A DNA stretch of 64,000 nt from CAIKZZ01 sp036742455 (lineage in GTDB: Bacteria > Pseudomonadota > Gammaproteobacteria > Steroidobacterales > Steroidobacteraceae): positions 62,001 to 126,000 of the forward strand of contig DAINQU010000003.1 of the NCBI GenBank assembly GCA_036742455.1. Direction: 5' to 3'. The number at the start of each line of letters is the position of its first letter. Within the stretch, counting starts at the first letter, position 1. Positions 35,466 through 43,712 of the stretch are shown here, in pieces. The notes beneath the pieces are model-generated. The model saw only the letters and a program-made list of their open reading frames with translations, was not told the origin of the DNA and did no database searches. The translations under genes and the position numbers were made by a program.

Positions 35466-36717
35466 GGTAGGTGACCCTCTCCGGCACAGACTTCACGGCA
35501 TCGATGCGCGAATACCACGGCATCAACAGGAAGAATGCGAAGTAAACGATCGTGAAAACGCGGCTCGCGAGCAGCAGCGTCGGCGACGGCGGCTTCATGC
35601 CACAGTAAGCCAACACCACAAAGGAGATCGCAAAGAGCGTCAGCGCAATCTTCGTCATCGGACCTTTGTAGCGAATCGACTTGACGGGCGACTTGTCCAG
35701 CCAGGGCAGGAAGAACAACAGTGCAATCGCGCCAAACATCACGAGCACGCCCCAAACTTGCGTACCCGCAAACGACGGAACCGCACGGAGCATCGCGTAG
35801 AACGGCGTGAAGTACCACACCGGCGCAATGTGCGGCGGGGTCTGCATCGGATTCGCCGGATCAAAGTTCGGCGACTCCAGGAAGAGGCCACCAAAGGTCG
35901 GCGCAAAGAAAATGATGCCGCAGTAGCACAGCAAGAACACCGAAATGCCCCACAGATCCTTGACGGTCATGTACGGATGAAACGCCACGCCGTCCAGAGG
36001 CCGTCCGGCTGCGTCCTTGTGCTTCTTGATCTCGACGCCATCCGGATTGTTGGAGCCGACCTCGTGCAACGCCAAGATGTGCGCCACGACGAGGAAGATC
36101 AGAATCAATGGGATCGCGATGACATGCAATGCGAAGAATCGATTCAGGGTGATGTCCGAGATGAAGTAGTCACCCTTGATCCACTCCGACAGCGAGTCCC
36201 CGATGACCGGAATCGTACCGAACAGGGACACGATGACCTGAGCACCCCAGTAGGACATATTGCCCCATGGGAGCAGATAGCCCATGAACGCCTCCGCCAT
36301 GAGGCAGAGGTAAATCAGCATGCCGAAAATCCACAGCAGTTCGCGCGGCGCACGATACGACCCGTACATCAACGCACGGAACATATGCAAATACACGACG
36401 ATAAAGAACGCTGAGGCGCCGGTCGAATGCATGTAGCGGATCAGCCAGCCCCACTCCACGTCTCGCATGATGTACTCAACCGAAGCGAACGCATCCGCGG
36501 CCGCAGGTTTGTAGTTCATCGTGAGGAAGATGCCGGAGACCAACTGAATCACTAACACGACCAGCGACAAAACGCCGAACACGTACCAGTAATTAAAGTT
36601 CTTAGGCGCGTAGTACTCCGTCACGTGCTCCTTGAGCATCGTATCGAGCGGAAAGCGCGCATTGATCCATCCCCACAGCCCCGGGGCTGTGGTTTTCGCG
36701 TGATTGTCGTTACCCAT
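35455..36717 (-). CDS. petB: Ubiquinol-cytochrome c reductase, cytochrome b subunit
   Basis: Cytochrome b holds the two haems b and both quinone sites of complex III. The 420-residue protein has eight membrane helices, paired haem histidines in RYMHSTGASAFFIVVYLHMFR and FFALHVIAIPLILIFLVVAHILALHEVGS (each split over helices B and D), the MSYWGAQV loop and a PVWYFTPFYAMLR region where the PEWY motif of the Qo site normally lies. Here the Glu of PEWY is Val. The ATG at 36717 has AAGGAG 7 bases upstream; the longer frame to 36888 runs into petA. Confidence 0.96.
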   Translation of the reverse strand: MGNDNHAKTTAPGLWGWINARFPLDTMLKEHVTEYYAPKNFNYWYVFGVLSLVVLVIQLVSGIFLTMNYKPAAADAFASVEYIMRDVEWGWLIRYMHSTGASAFFIVVYLHMFRALMYGSYRAPRELLWIFGMLIYLCLMAEAFMGYLLPWGNMSYWGAQVIVSLFGTIPVIGDSLSEWIKGDYFISDITLNRFFALHVIAIPLILIFLVVAHILALHEVGSNNPDGVEIKKHKDAAGRPLDGVAFHPYMTVKDLWGISVFLLCYCGIIFFAPTFGGLFLESPNFDPANPMQTPPHIAPVWYFTPFYAMLRAVPSFAGTQVWGVLVMFGAIALLFFLPWLDKSPVKSIRYKGPMTKIALTLFAISFVVLAYCGMKPPSPTLLLASRVFTIVYFAFFLLMPWYSRIDAVKSVPERVTYHAH

Positions 36718-36743
36718 TGAGAGGCTCCTTCGACTTTGCCGCG

Positions 36744-37337
36744 TCAGGCGGACGGCGAGGTATCGCTGCCGACCATCACTTTCGTGTCGGTCAGGAACGT
36801 ATACGGCGGCACGGTCAGATTGGCCGGGGCAGGAACGCCCTTGAAGACTCGACCCGACAGGTCGAACTTCGAACCGTGGCACGGGCAATAGAATCCGCCC
36901 GGCCAGTCGGCGGAGACCGTCACATCGGCGGCCTCAAACTTCGGCAACGGCGAACAACCCAGATGCGTGCAGACGCCGAGGACGACGAAGTACTCGGGCT
37001 TCTTGGCGCGGGCTTCGTTCTTGGCGTAGGCCGGCTGCACCGATCCGTCGGAATTCGGATCCAGCAGGAATGGCGTTGCCAAATCCAACTGTTTGAGCAT
37101 CTCCGGCGTCCGGCGGACAACCCAAACGGGCTTGCCGCGCCATTCGACCCGCAGCATTGAACCCGGCTCGAGCTTGCTCAAGTCGATTTCAATAGGAGCG
37201 CCCATCGCTTTTGCACGCGCGCTGGGCTTCCAGCTCGCGAGAAACGGTGTGGCTGTGAACACGACGCCCACGGCGCCGGTAAGTGCCGTCGCCGTCGTCA
37301 GCAGACGACGTCGACCCAGATCAACCTCTTCGCTCAT
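36744..37337 (-). CDS. petA: Ubiquinol-cytochrome c reductase, Rieske iron-sulfur subunit
   Basis: The Rieske protein takes electrons from ubiquinol. The 197-residue protein has a twin-arginine-type N-terminus (LGRRRLLTTATA) that doubles as membrane anchor, and the two cluster-binding boxes CTHLGC (123-128) and CPCHGS (151-156). Cys123, His125, Cys151 and His154 would bind the 2Fe-2S cluster, with Cys128-Cys153 as disulfide. GGGGA precedes the ATG. It leads the pet operon; petB begins 26 bases after it. Confidence 0.97.
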   Translation of the reverse strand: MSEEVDLGRRRLLTTATALTGAVGVVFTATPFLASWKPSARAKAMGAPIEIDLSKLEPGSMLRVEWRGKPVWVVRRTPEMLKQLDLATPFLLDPNSDGSVQPAYAKNEARAKKPEYFVVLGVCTHLGCSPLPKFEAADVTVSADWPGGFYCPCHGSKFDLSGRVFKGVPAPANLTVPPYTFLTDTKVMVGSDTSPSA

Positions 37338-37440
37338 GACATCCCCTGTAGAGGGCTAAACGCAAGGCAATGCAAATGAATTCCCCGTACCGAATGGGCA
37401 CCGCTGTTCCGCGGAGTTTCGTCGGCGCGAGGGATTGCGC

Positions 37441-37446
37441 ATTATA
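37441..37446 (-). promoter_or_regulatory. Candidate -10 box of the pet operon
   Basis: A perfect TATAAT on the minus strand lies 104 bases upstream of petA, in the 167-base gap before the divergent protease gene. No good -35 box is 16-18 bases away, so the call is tentative. The overlapping TATACA could serve the protease gene on the plus strand. Confidence 0.4.
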
Positions 37447-37504
37447 CACATCGCATTGCGGCACGCAGCGCTTGCGCGCCACGCCAATCTTTTAGGAGTT
37501 TTCC

Positions 37505-38668
37505 GTGCAACGCCTGATCCGTTTGGCCCGCATCCTCTCGCCTTGGATCGCTCTCGGCCTGGCCGGGGCATTGATCACGATTTACTTGCGGCCGGGATTA
37601 TTGCCGCAAAAGCCGGCCGCCGCCCCCGTCGCCGCGTTGACGCCACCGATCGCCGGATCAGCTGCCCCGACGGTCACCACGGATACCCCGCCACCCCGGG
37701 CGGCGGCCGTCGCCAGCTATGCCGATGCCATCGCCCGCGCGGCGCCGGCCGTTGTGAACATCTCGACCCGTAAGGTGGTCTTGGAACGGCAATTGCCCGA
37801 ACAGTTCGCGCCCTGGTTTCCCGACTACCCGGAGTTCCGACGCCGCGAGGAGTCCAGTCGCGGCTCGGGCGTGATTCTCGATGCCGAAGGCCATGTGGCC
37901 ACGAACTATCACGTCATTAAAGGCGTCGAGGAAATCATCGTCCAGTTGCGTGATGGCCGCTCCACGAAGGCCAAGTTGGTCGGTACCGACCCGGATACCG
38001 ATCTCGCTATCCTCAAGATTTCATTGGGTAATCTGCCCGTAATGCCGCTCGGCCGATCCGATCAACTGCGGGTCGGCGACGTCGTCTTGGCCATCGGCAA
38101 TTCCCTCGGACTGGGCCAGACGGTGACCCAAGGTATCTGCAGTGCCACCGGACGCTCCGCGCTGGGTTTGGCGATGCTTGAGAACTTTATTCAGACCGAC
38201 GCGGCGATCAACCCGGGCAATTCAGGGGGCGCTCTGGTCACCGCGTCCGGTGAACTGATCGGCATCAACACAGCCATCCTCAGTCACGAGCAAGGGGTTG
38301 AAGGGATTGGCTTTGCAATTCCGGTGAATCTCGTTCGTGGCGTCGCTCAGGAGATCGAAGCGAAGGGACGGGTGGTCCGCGGATGGTCGGGGCTCGGCCT
38401 TAACGAACTCACAGACGCAGCAGGCAATCCGGTCCAAGGGGTGCAAATCGCCGGGTTCTACCGAGGCAGCCCCGCCGCGGAGGCCGGTTTGCGTCCGGGC
38501 GACGTACTGACGGACCTCAACGGTGTGGCGATCAGCGGGCGGCAGGATTTTTACGGCCGAATTGCGCGGATGACGCCCGGCGCGACGGCCCGTCTGAAGG
38601 GCGTCCGACCGGGCGCGGGACGCTTTGACGTCAGCCTTCCGATTGTCGCCCGGCCGATTGAGCGCTGA
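37505..38668 (+). CDS. degS: DegS/AlgW-like membrane-anchored serine protease
   Basis: This 387-residue HtrA-family protease has an N-terminal membrane anchor (about 10-28), a low-complexity linker, a trypsin-like domain and one PDZ domain. The triad is His136 (TNYHVI), Asp166 (TDPDTDLAIL) and Ser240 (INPGNSGGAL). A single PDZ (residues about 311-380, GSPAAEAGLRPGDVLTDLNG) and the anchor point to DegS/AlgW, which senses misfolded porins and cuts the anti-sigma factor RseA, more than to periplasmic DegP. TAGGAG lies 6 bases before the GTG start. Divergence from petA is common in Xanthomonadales relatives. Confidence 0.9.
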   Translation: MQRLIRLARILSPWIALGLAGALITIYLRPGLLPQKPAAAPVAALTPPIAGSAAPTVTTDTPPPRAAAVASYADAIARAAPAVVNISTRKVVLERQLPEQFAPWFPDYPEFRRREESSRGSGVILDAEGHVATNYHVIKGVEEIIVQLRDGRSTKAKLVGTDPDTDLAILKISLGNLPVMPLGRSDQLRVGDVVLAIGNSLGLGQTVTQGICSATGRSALGLAMLENFIQTDAAINPGNSGGALVTASGELIGINTAILSHEQGVEGIGFAIPVNLVRGVAQEIEAKGRVVRGWSGLGLNELTDAAGNPVQGVQIAGFYRGSPAAEAGLRPGDVLTDLNGVAISGRQDFYGRIARMTPGATARLKGVRPGAGRFDVSLPIVARPIER

Positions 38669-39934
38669 TCAGGACTCCCGCCGGATGCTGGCGCCAAGCC
38701 CCTGGAGCTTTTCTTCAATACGCTCGTAGCCGCGATCAATGTGGTAGATCCGCTCTATGCGAGTCCAACCCTCGGCAACCAGCGAGGCCAAGACCAAGCT
38801 GGCCGACGCGCGCAAATCCGTTGCCATCACCGGTGCCGCGGTCAATCCCGGCACGCCGCGGATAATGGCGGTATTCCCTTCGATACGAATTTCGGCGCCC
38901 AGACGGCGCATTTCGTCCATGTGCATGAAGCGATTCTCGAAAATCGTCTCCACCACGGTCCCTACCCCGTCAGCCACAGTGTTCAGCGCCGCAAATTGCG
39001 CCTGCATATCGGTCGGGAATGCCGGATACGGGGCGGTACGGACGTCGACCGATTTCGGTCGAGCGCCGTGCATATCGCATTCGACCCAATCCGGACCGAC
39101 CTCCACCGTTGCGCCCGCTTCCCGCAATTTGGCCAAAACGGCGTCCAAGTGCCCCGGCACCACGCCCGTCACCCGCACCCGACCCCGCGTAATAGCCCCG
39201 GCGACCAGATACGTCCCGGCTTCGATGCGATCCGGCACGACGGTGTAGGCGCCGCTGTGCAAGCGCTCCACCCCTTCGATCACCAGCCGGTCCGTCCCCG
39301 CGCCGCTGATGCGGGCGCCGAGAGCATTTAAAAATAAAGCCAAATCAGTAACTTCTGGCTCACGCGCGGCGTTTTCGATGACGGTAACACCGTCTGCGAG
39401 GCAAGCCGCCATCATCAAATTCTCGGTGCCGGTGACCGTGACGGTCTCCAAGACTATATGGGCACCCCGAAGGCGCCCGGCCACGCGAGCCTTGATGAAG
39501 CCGTTTTCGATCCGGACGTCGGCGCCCAATTGGCGCATTCCCGACACGTGTAAATCCACCGGCCGCTCACCAATCGCGCAACCGCCGGGCAAAGACACGT
39601 CGGCCGCGCCAAAACGCGCCAATAACGGCCCGAGCACCAAGATGGACGCGCGCATCGTCTTCACCAATTCATAGGGTGCGACGCACTCGCTGACCCCGGA
39701 GGCGTCGACAACCACGGTGGACACATCGTCCGTCGTCGTGACGCGTGCACCCATGTGACTCAGCAATTTCTGCGTGGTCGAAACGTCGCGCAGGGCCGTC
39801 GGCACATTCCGAACCGTCACCGTACCGTCGACGAGCAGGCAGGCCGCGAGTATCGGCAGCGCCGCATTTTTGGCGCCCGAAATCTGGACCGTACCGTCCA
39901 GTCGTTGGCCACCCTGTACCAGCAATTTATCCAC
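38669..39934 (-). CDS. murA: UDP-N-acetylglucosamine 1-carboxyvinyltransferase
   Basis: MurA attaches enolpyruvate to UDP-GlcNAc, the first committed step of peptidoglycan synthesis, and is the fosfomycin target. The 421-residue protein has the N-terminal lysine motif QISGAKNAALPILAA, the loop with the reactive cysteine LPGGCAIGERPVDLH and the C-terminal TDLRASASLVLASLVAEG. The GTG at 39934 fits the family N-terminus (VDKLLVQGG); 30 codons further upstream overlap ibaG. Its stop directly abuts that of the convergent protease gene. Confidence 0.97.
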   Translation of the reverse strand: MDKLLVQGGQRLDGTVQISGAKNAALPILAACLLVDGTVTVRNVPTALRDVSTTQKLLSHMGARVTTTDDVSTVVVDASGVSECVAPYELVKTMRASILVLGPLLARFGAADVSLPGGCAIGERPVDLHVSGMRQLGADVRIENGFIKARVAGRLRGAHIVLETVTVTGTENLMMAACLADGVTVIENAAREPEVTDLALFLNALGARISGAGTDRLVIEGVERLHSGAYTVVPDRIEAGTYLVAGAITRGRVRVTGVVPGHLDAVLAKLREAGATVEVGPDWVECDMHGARPKSVDVRTAPYPAFPTDMQAQFAALNTVADGVGTVVETIFENRFMHMDEMRRLGAEIRIEGNTAIIRGVPGLTAAPVMATDLRASASLVLASLVAEGWTRIERIYHIDRGYERIEEKLQGLGASIRRES

Positions 39935-39941
39935 GGCGCGC

Positions 39942-40187
39942 TCAGCCCTGGCCCTGGGCGGCCCACTCGTCCGGCGAATGGGCTTGGATCGACAATGCAT
40001 GGATTTCCCGGCCGACAGCTTCACCGAGGGTCGCGTAGACCATCTGATGCCGCTGAATCAGCCGCTTACCGGCGAACTGCGGCGCAACGACAACCGCCTC
40101 AAAATGGGTATTGTCGTCCGAGCGCACAACCGCGCGGGCGCCGGGCAGACCGGCCAGAATGGCCTCTTGGATATCGGCTGGGCTCAT
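39942..40187 (-). CDS. ibaG: BolA family protein IbaG
   Basis: This 81-residue protein is a BolA/YrbA domain: IQEAILAGLPGARAVVRSDD, the loop NTHFEAVVVAPQFAGK, and the recognition part RHQMVYATLGEAVGREIHALSIQ ending SPDEWA. The order and the location just upstream of murA (7-base gap) identify it as IbaG, not BolA itself. IbaG forms Fe-S-bridged complexes with monothiol glutaredoxin. In E. coli the mla phospholipid transport genes precede it on the same strand; here the divergent kdsD follows instead. Confidence 0.92.
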   Translation of the reverse strand: MSPADIQEAILAGLPGARAVVRSDDNTHFEAVVVAPQFAGKRLIQRHQMVYATLGEAVGREIHALSIQAHSPDEWAAQGQG

Positions 40188-40282
40188 GGGATTTCACCTG
40201 TGGCTAAAAAGACCGCAGCAGCCGGTCACGGGGCGGCAGTGTAGTGAATCAGGCAGCAGTGGAACAGCACCGCCCTGCCACT

Positions 40283-40291
40283 TGCTATGAT
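40283..40291 (+). promoter_or_regulatory. Extended -10 promoter of the kds-lpt operon
   Basis: TGC followed by TATGAT is an extended -10 element 26 bases upstream of the kdsD ATG. The -35 region is weak, as is usual for extended -10 promoters. Confidence 0.5.
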
Positions 40292-40316
40292 CCCACCCCA
40301 GAGTTTGAAGCGGAGA

Positions 40317-41321
40317 ATGAACGACGTGACGGAGCCCCTGCAGGCCAGCCTCGACGATCGCGCCCTAGTCCAGTTGGGAAAAGATGCGCTGGCGATCGAA
40401 GCAGCGGCGATCTCCGCCGTGGCCGATCGCCTCGGCGATGCGTTCGTACAGGCCTGCCGCCTCTGTCTGTCGGCCCGAGGGCGCGTCGTCGTTGTCGGCA
40501 TGGGAAAGTCCGGCCACGTGGCGCGCAAAATCGCCGCCACGCTCGCGAGCACCGGTACGCCCGCTTTCTTCGTGCACCCCGCGGAAGCACAGCACGGGGA
40601 CATCGGCATGGTTACGCGGGACGACGTCGTCCTGTTGCTCTCGAATTCCGGCGAAACCGGCGAAGTACTGGCCGTGCTGCCCGTGCTGAAGCGTTTGGGC
40701 ATACCGATGGTCGCGCTCACCGGCAACCCGCAATCCTCTCTGGCACGCACGGCCGACGTACACATTGATGTCTCGGTGCCAAGCGAGGCGTGCCCTTTAA
40801 ATCTTGCACCGACAGCCTCCACCACCGCGGCGCTGGCGATGGGCGATGCTTTGGCGGTCGTGCTCCTGCATCTGCGCGGCTTTACTGAAGCGGATTTCGC
40901 CCGGTCTCACCCGGGCGGCAGTTTGGGGCGCCGACTGCTCCTGCACGTCGACGAGGTCATGCACCGCGGCGCCGATATTCCGCTCGTCGGTCCCGACGAT
41001 ACCGTATCGGCCGGATTGCTCGAAATGAGCCGCAAAGGGCTCGGGATGACCGCGGTCGCGGAGACTGACGGACGCCTGCTCGGCGTTTTCACCGACGGCG
41101 ACCTGCGTCGCGCACTGGATCACCGACTGGACGTACACACCACGGCGATGTCCGCGGTCATGACGCGCCAGTGCCGCACGATCGGGCCTAAAGCGCTTGC
41201 GGTCGAGGCCGTGGTCTTGCTGGAACGGCACCGCATCACCGCATTAGTGGTCGTCGATGACCGCGGCCATGTCGTCGGCGCGCTGAACGTCCATGACCTA
41301 CTGCGCGCAGGAGTCATGTAA
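40317..41321 (+). CDS. kdsD: Arabinose-5-phosphate isomerase
   Basis: KdsD turns ribulose-5-phosphate into arabinose-5-phosphate, the first step to Kdo of LPS. The 334-residue protein has an N-terminal SIS domain (VVVGMGKSGHVARKIAATLAS, LLLSNSGETGEVLAVLP, APTASTTAALAMGDALAV) and two C-terminal CBS domains (DEVMHRGADIPLV and MTRQCRTIGPKA regions). The ATG at 40317 fits the E. coli length (328); ATG 40287 and GTG 40326 are alternatives. It leads an operon that continues to rapZ. Confidence 0.96.
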   Translation: MNDVTEPLQASLDDRALVQLGKDALAIEAAAISAVADRLGDAFVQACRLCLSARGRVVVVGMGKSGHVARKIAATLASTGTPAFFVHPAEAQHGDIGMVTRDDVVLLLSNSGETGEVLAVLPVLKRLGIPMVALTGNPQSSLARTADVHIDVSVPSEACPLNLAPTASTTAALAMGDALAVVLLHLRGFTEADFARSHPGGSLGRRLLLHVDEVMHRGADIPLVGPDDTVSAGLLEMSRKGLGMTAVAETDGRLLGVFTDGDLRRALDHRLDVHTTAMSAVMTRQCRTIGPKALAVEAVVLLERHRITALVVVDDRGHVVGALNVHDLLRAGVM

Positions 41322-41791
41322 TGCGACCACCTGTTCGCCTCCTCGTATTGGATGTCGACGGCGTCCTCACGGATGGTCGACTGTATTACGGCGCGGACGG
41401 TGAAGCGCTCAAAGTCTTTCACGTCCGAGACGGGCATGGCATTAAGGCCCTGCTGGCGGCTGGAATCGAGGTCGCGATCATTTCCGGGCGGCGCTCGCCC
41501 GCGTTGGAGCGCCGCGCCCGCGAACTGGGGATCCTGCACGTCCATCAGGGGATCGAAGAGAAAGGCTCGGCGCTGACCACACTCCTGGAGACGCTAGCGA
41601 TTCCGGCCGAAGAAACCGCTTGTCTGGTCGACGACACTCCCGATCTGCCGATGATGGCCATCGTCGGTGTACCCGTCGCCGTCGCGGATGCGCACCCGAC
41701 CGTCGTCAAGGCAGCGCGATGGGTCACTCGCTGCGCCGGGGGTCAGGGCGCTGTGCGCGAACTGGCGGATCACCTGTTGGGCACCCTCTGA
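41321..41791 (+). CDS. kdsC: 3-deoxy-D-manno-octulosonate 8-phosphate phosphatase
   Basis: KdsC removes phosphate from Kdo-8-phosphate. The 156-residue protein is a capless HAD phosphatase: nucleophile motif LDVDGVLTDG, motif II IISGRRS, Lys in EEKGSAL, and motif IV VDDTPDLPMM. In most KdsC proteins the last motif reads GDDLNDLPVM; here TP replaces LN but both aspartates remain. It is a little shorter than E. coli KdsC (188), lacking part of the N-terminus. It shares one base with kdsD (TAATG). Confidence 0.94.
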   Translation: MRPPVRLLVLDVDGVLTDGRLYYGADGEALKVFHVRDGHGIKALLAAGIEVAIISGRRSPALERRARELGILHVHQGIEEKGSALTTLLETLAIPAEETACLVDDTPDLPMMAIVGVPVAVADAHPTVVKAARWVTRCAGGQGAVRELADHLLGTL

Positions 41792-42336
41792 TGCGAGTTC
41801 GCCCGCTCGTGCTGACCGGCGCGATTGCGATCGCGACGTGGTGGTTGGCGCGCACAGGCCATTCGCCCGTTGAGCAACACGTCCAGCGTGACGTCGCGCC
41901 CGGGTACTATTTTGATGATGCCACGCTGGACGAAACCGACGCGCAAGGGCACACAAACCTCACCCTGCATACGCAGCATGCCGTGGAAGACGGCCCCCAT
42001 CGTGCCATTCAACTGACGGATATCGCGGTTAATTACCTCGCTGCACCCGACTCGATCTGGCACCTGAAAGCCGACCGTGGAACGATGCCCTTGGGCAGTG
42101 GTGTGTTGACGTTGCACGGCCATGTGGAATTGCGCTCACAGGCGCCTCGCGCCGCAGGCGCCGTTGTCTTTACCGATACGCTCGCCCTGGACCGCACGCA
42201 TCGCATCGCCTCAACGGCGGAGCTCGCCCGGGTCGAATGGCCACCTCACCAACTGTACGCGCAGGGATTGCGGCTCGACCTGACGCGCCAATCCCTTCTG
42301 CTTGAGAATGCGGTCCATGGCACGTTCCATCGCTAG
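41791..42336 (+). CDS. lptC: LPS export system protein LptC
   Basis: LptC is an inner-membrane-anchored bridge protein that accepts LPS from LptB2FG. The 181-residue protein has one N-terminal membrane segment (about 5-22, PLVLTGAIAIATWWLA) and an OstA-like beta-jellyroll (VEDGPHRAIQLTDIAVNYLA, LHGHVELRSQAP, LYAQGLRLDLTRQSL). Sequence conservation in this family is low, so the position between kdsC and lptA carries much of the assignment. The ATG at 41791 shares one base with the kdsC stop. Confidence 0.92.
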   Translation: MRVRPLVLTGAIAIATWWLARTGHSPVEQHVQRDVAPGYYFDDATLDETDAQGHTNLTLHTQHAVEDGPHRAIQLTDIAVNYLAAPDSIWHLKADRGTMPLGSGVLTLHGHVELRSQAPRAAGAVVFTDTLALDRTHRIASTAELARVEWPPHQLYAQGLRLDLTRQSLLLENAVHGTFHR

Positions 42337-42940
42337 TTTTACCGTCGCGTTGCTGCTCGCCGGCGCCGCGCACGCTGGCGGCCCGCAGTTGGACGAAGAT
42401 CAACCGATCCAGTTAGAGGCGCGCTCATCGGATTTCGACTACAAGACCAGTACACTGGTCTTTAAGGCCGTACACATTGCCCAAGGCCGCCTTTGGATTG
42501 AGTCGGATGAAGCCACGGCCAATGGACTGGACTTCAAGGGAAGCGTATGGCGATTCGCTGGCAACGTCCGAATGGGCCTGCCCGATGGCACGTTACAGAG
42601 TGACCAGGCGCTGATCACGTTCGCGAACAATCAAGTGTCGGTCGCCGAGATCTCAGGATCTCCTGCGTCATTTGAGCAAAAGCGCCCCAACGGCATTGCG
42701 CGCGGTCGTGCCAAGCAGATCGAATACCGGCCCGGATCGGCGACCGTACGGCTAACCGGTGACGCTTGGTTGTCCGACGGCACCAATGAAATGTCGGGTG
42801 CGACCTTGGTCTACGATCTGAACGGCCAGCGCGTTGTGGCGAATCCCGATGATCAGGGCGATCAACGCGTCCGCTTGACGATACAACCCAAGAAGACACC
42901 CAAGGCCGTCGACACGACCGAAGAGAAGCACACGCCATGA
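42317..42940 (+). CDS. lptA: LPS periplasmic transport protein LptA
   Basis: LptA forms the periplasmic bridge that carries LPS to the outer membrane. The 207-residue precursor has a signal peptide (MARSIASFTVALLLAGAAHA) and an OstA-type beta-jellyroll (PIQLEARSSDFDYKTSTLVF, WRFAGNVRMGLPDGTLQSDQ, GDAWLSDGTNEMSGATLVYD). The ATG at 42317 gives the cleanest signal peptide and overlaps lptC by 20 bases; ATG 42308 is an alternative. The stop overlaps the lptB start by 4 bases. Confidence 0.95.
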   Translation: MARSIASFTVALLLAGAAHAGGPQLDEDQPIQLEARSSDFDYKTSTLVFKAVHIAQGRLWIESDEATANGLDFKGSVWRFAGNVRMGLPDGTLQSDQALITFANNQVSVAEISGSPASFEQKRPNGIARGRAKQIEYRPGSATVRLTGDAWLSDGTNEMSGATLVYDLNGQRVVANPDDQGDQRVRLTIQPKKTPKAVDTTEEKHTP

Positions 42941-43662
42941 GCCGCCTGATCGCCGACGGGCTGTCCAAACGATATAAAGACCGAACGGTCGTATCAAATT
43001 TATCGTTGGATGTCGGCGCGGGTGAAGTGGTCGGCCTGCTGGGACCCAACGGCGCCGGTAAAACCACGGCGTTTTATATGATCGTGGGCCTCGTAGCCGC
43101 CGATGGTGGCGCCATCCGGTTGGACGGACTCGACGTCACTCGGCTCCCGATGCACCGCCGAGCGCGTCTCGGCCTCGGCTATCTGCCGCAGGAAGCCTCC
43201 GTCTTCCGGAAATTAACCGTCGCACAGAACATCATGGCGGTGCTGGAGACCCGGCCAGGCTTAGACCGCGAGGCCCGTCAGGCTCGACTCGAGTCCTTAC
43301 TCGGGGAACTGTCCATCGCTCACATTCGTGATGGTCTCGGTCAGAGCCTTTCCGGTGGCGAACGGCGGCGCGTAGAGATTGCCCGAGCCTTGGCGGCGGA
43401 CCCCCGCTACATTTTGCTGGACGAACCGTTTGCCGGCGTTGACCCGCTGTCTGTTTCCGATATTCAGAAGAGCATTCAACACCTGCGTGACCGCGGCATT
43501 GGCGTACTCATTACGGATCACAACGTGCGCGAAACGCTCGGGATCTGCGACAGAGCCTATATCGTCAATCGTGGCGGCGTCATCGCCGCTGGTAGTGCGA
43601 CTGAAATCCTTGCCAATCCCGAGGTTCGCGCGGTCTACTTGGGTGAAGACTTCCGCATGTGA
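42937..43662 (+). CDS. lptB: LPS export ABC transporter ATPase LptB
   Basis: LptB powers extraction of LPS from the inner membrane. The 241-residue ABC ATPase has Walker A GPNGAGKTT, the Q-loop LGYLPQEASVFRKL, signature LSGGERRRVEIARAL, Walker B YILLDEPFAGVDP and the switch histidine in ITDHNVRETL. The QEASVFRKL segment is characteristic of LptB. It sits in the usual order lptC-lptA-lptB-rpoN. Its partners LptF and LptG are not in the window. Confidence 0.98.
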   Translation: MSRLIADGLSKRYKDRTVVSNLSLDVGAGEVVGLLGPNGAGKTTAFYMIVGLVAADGGAIRLDGLDVTRLPMHRRARLGLGYLPQEASVFRKLTVAQNIMAVLETRPGLDREARQARLESLLGELSIAHIRDGLGQSLSGGERRRVEIARALAADPRYILLDEPFAGVDPLSVSDIQKSIQHLRDRGIGVLITDHNVRETLGICDRAYIVNRGGVIAAGSATEILANPEVRAVYLGEDFRM

Positions 43663-43712
43663 CCCGTCCGGCCACCGGCGCAGTCCCGTCACCGCCAAGG
43701 TGGTATCCGTTG

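Noticed and set aside
43659..43712. Upstream GTG start for rpoN overlapping lptB by 4 bases
   Set aside because: It would add 18 residues unlike any sigma-54 N-terminus; the ATG at 43713 has a ribosome site and the family start.
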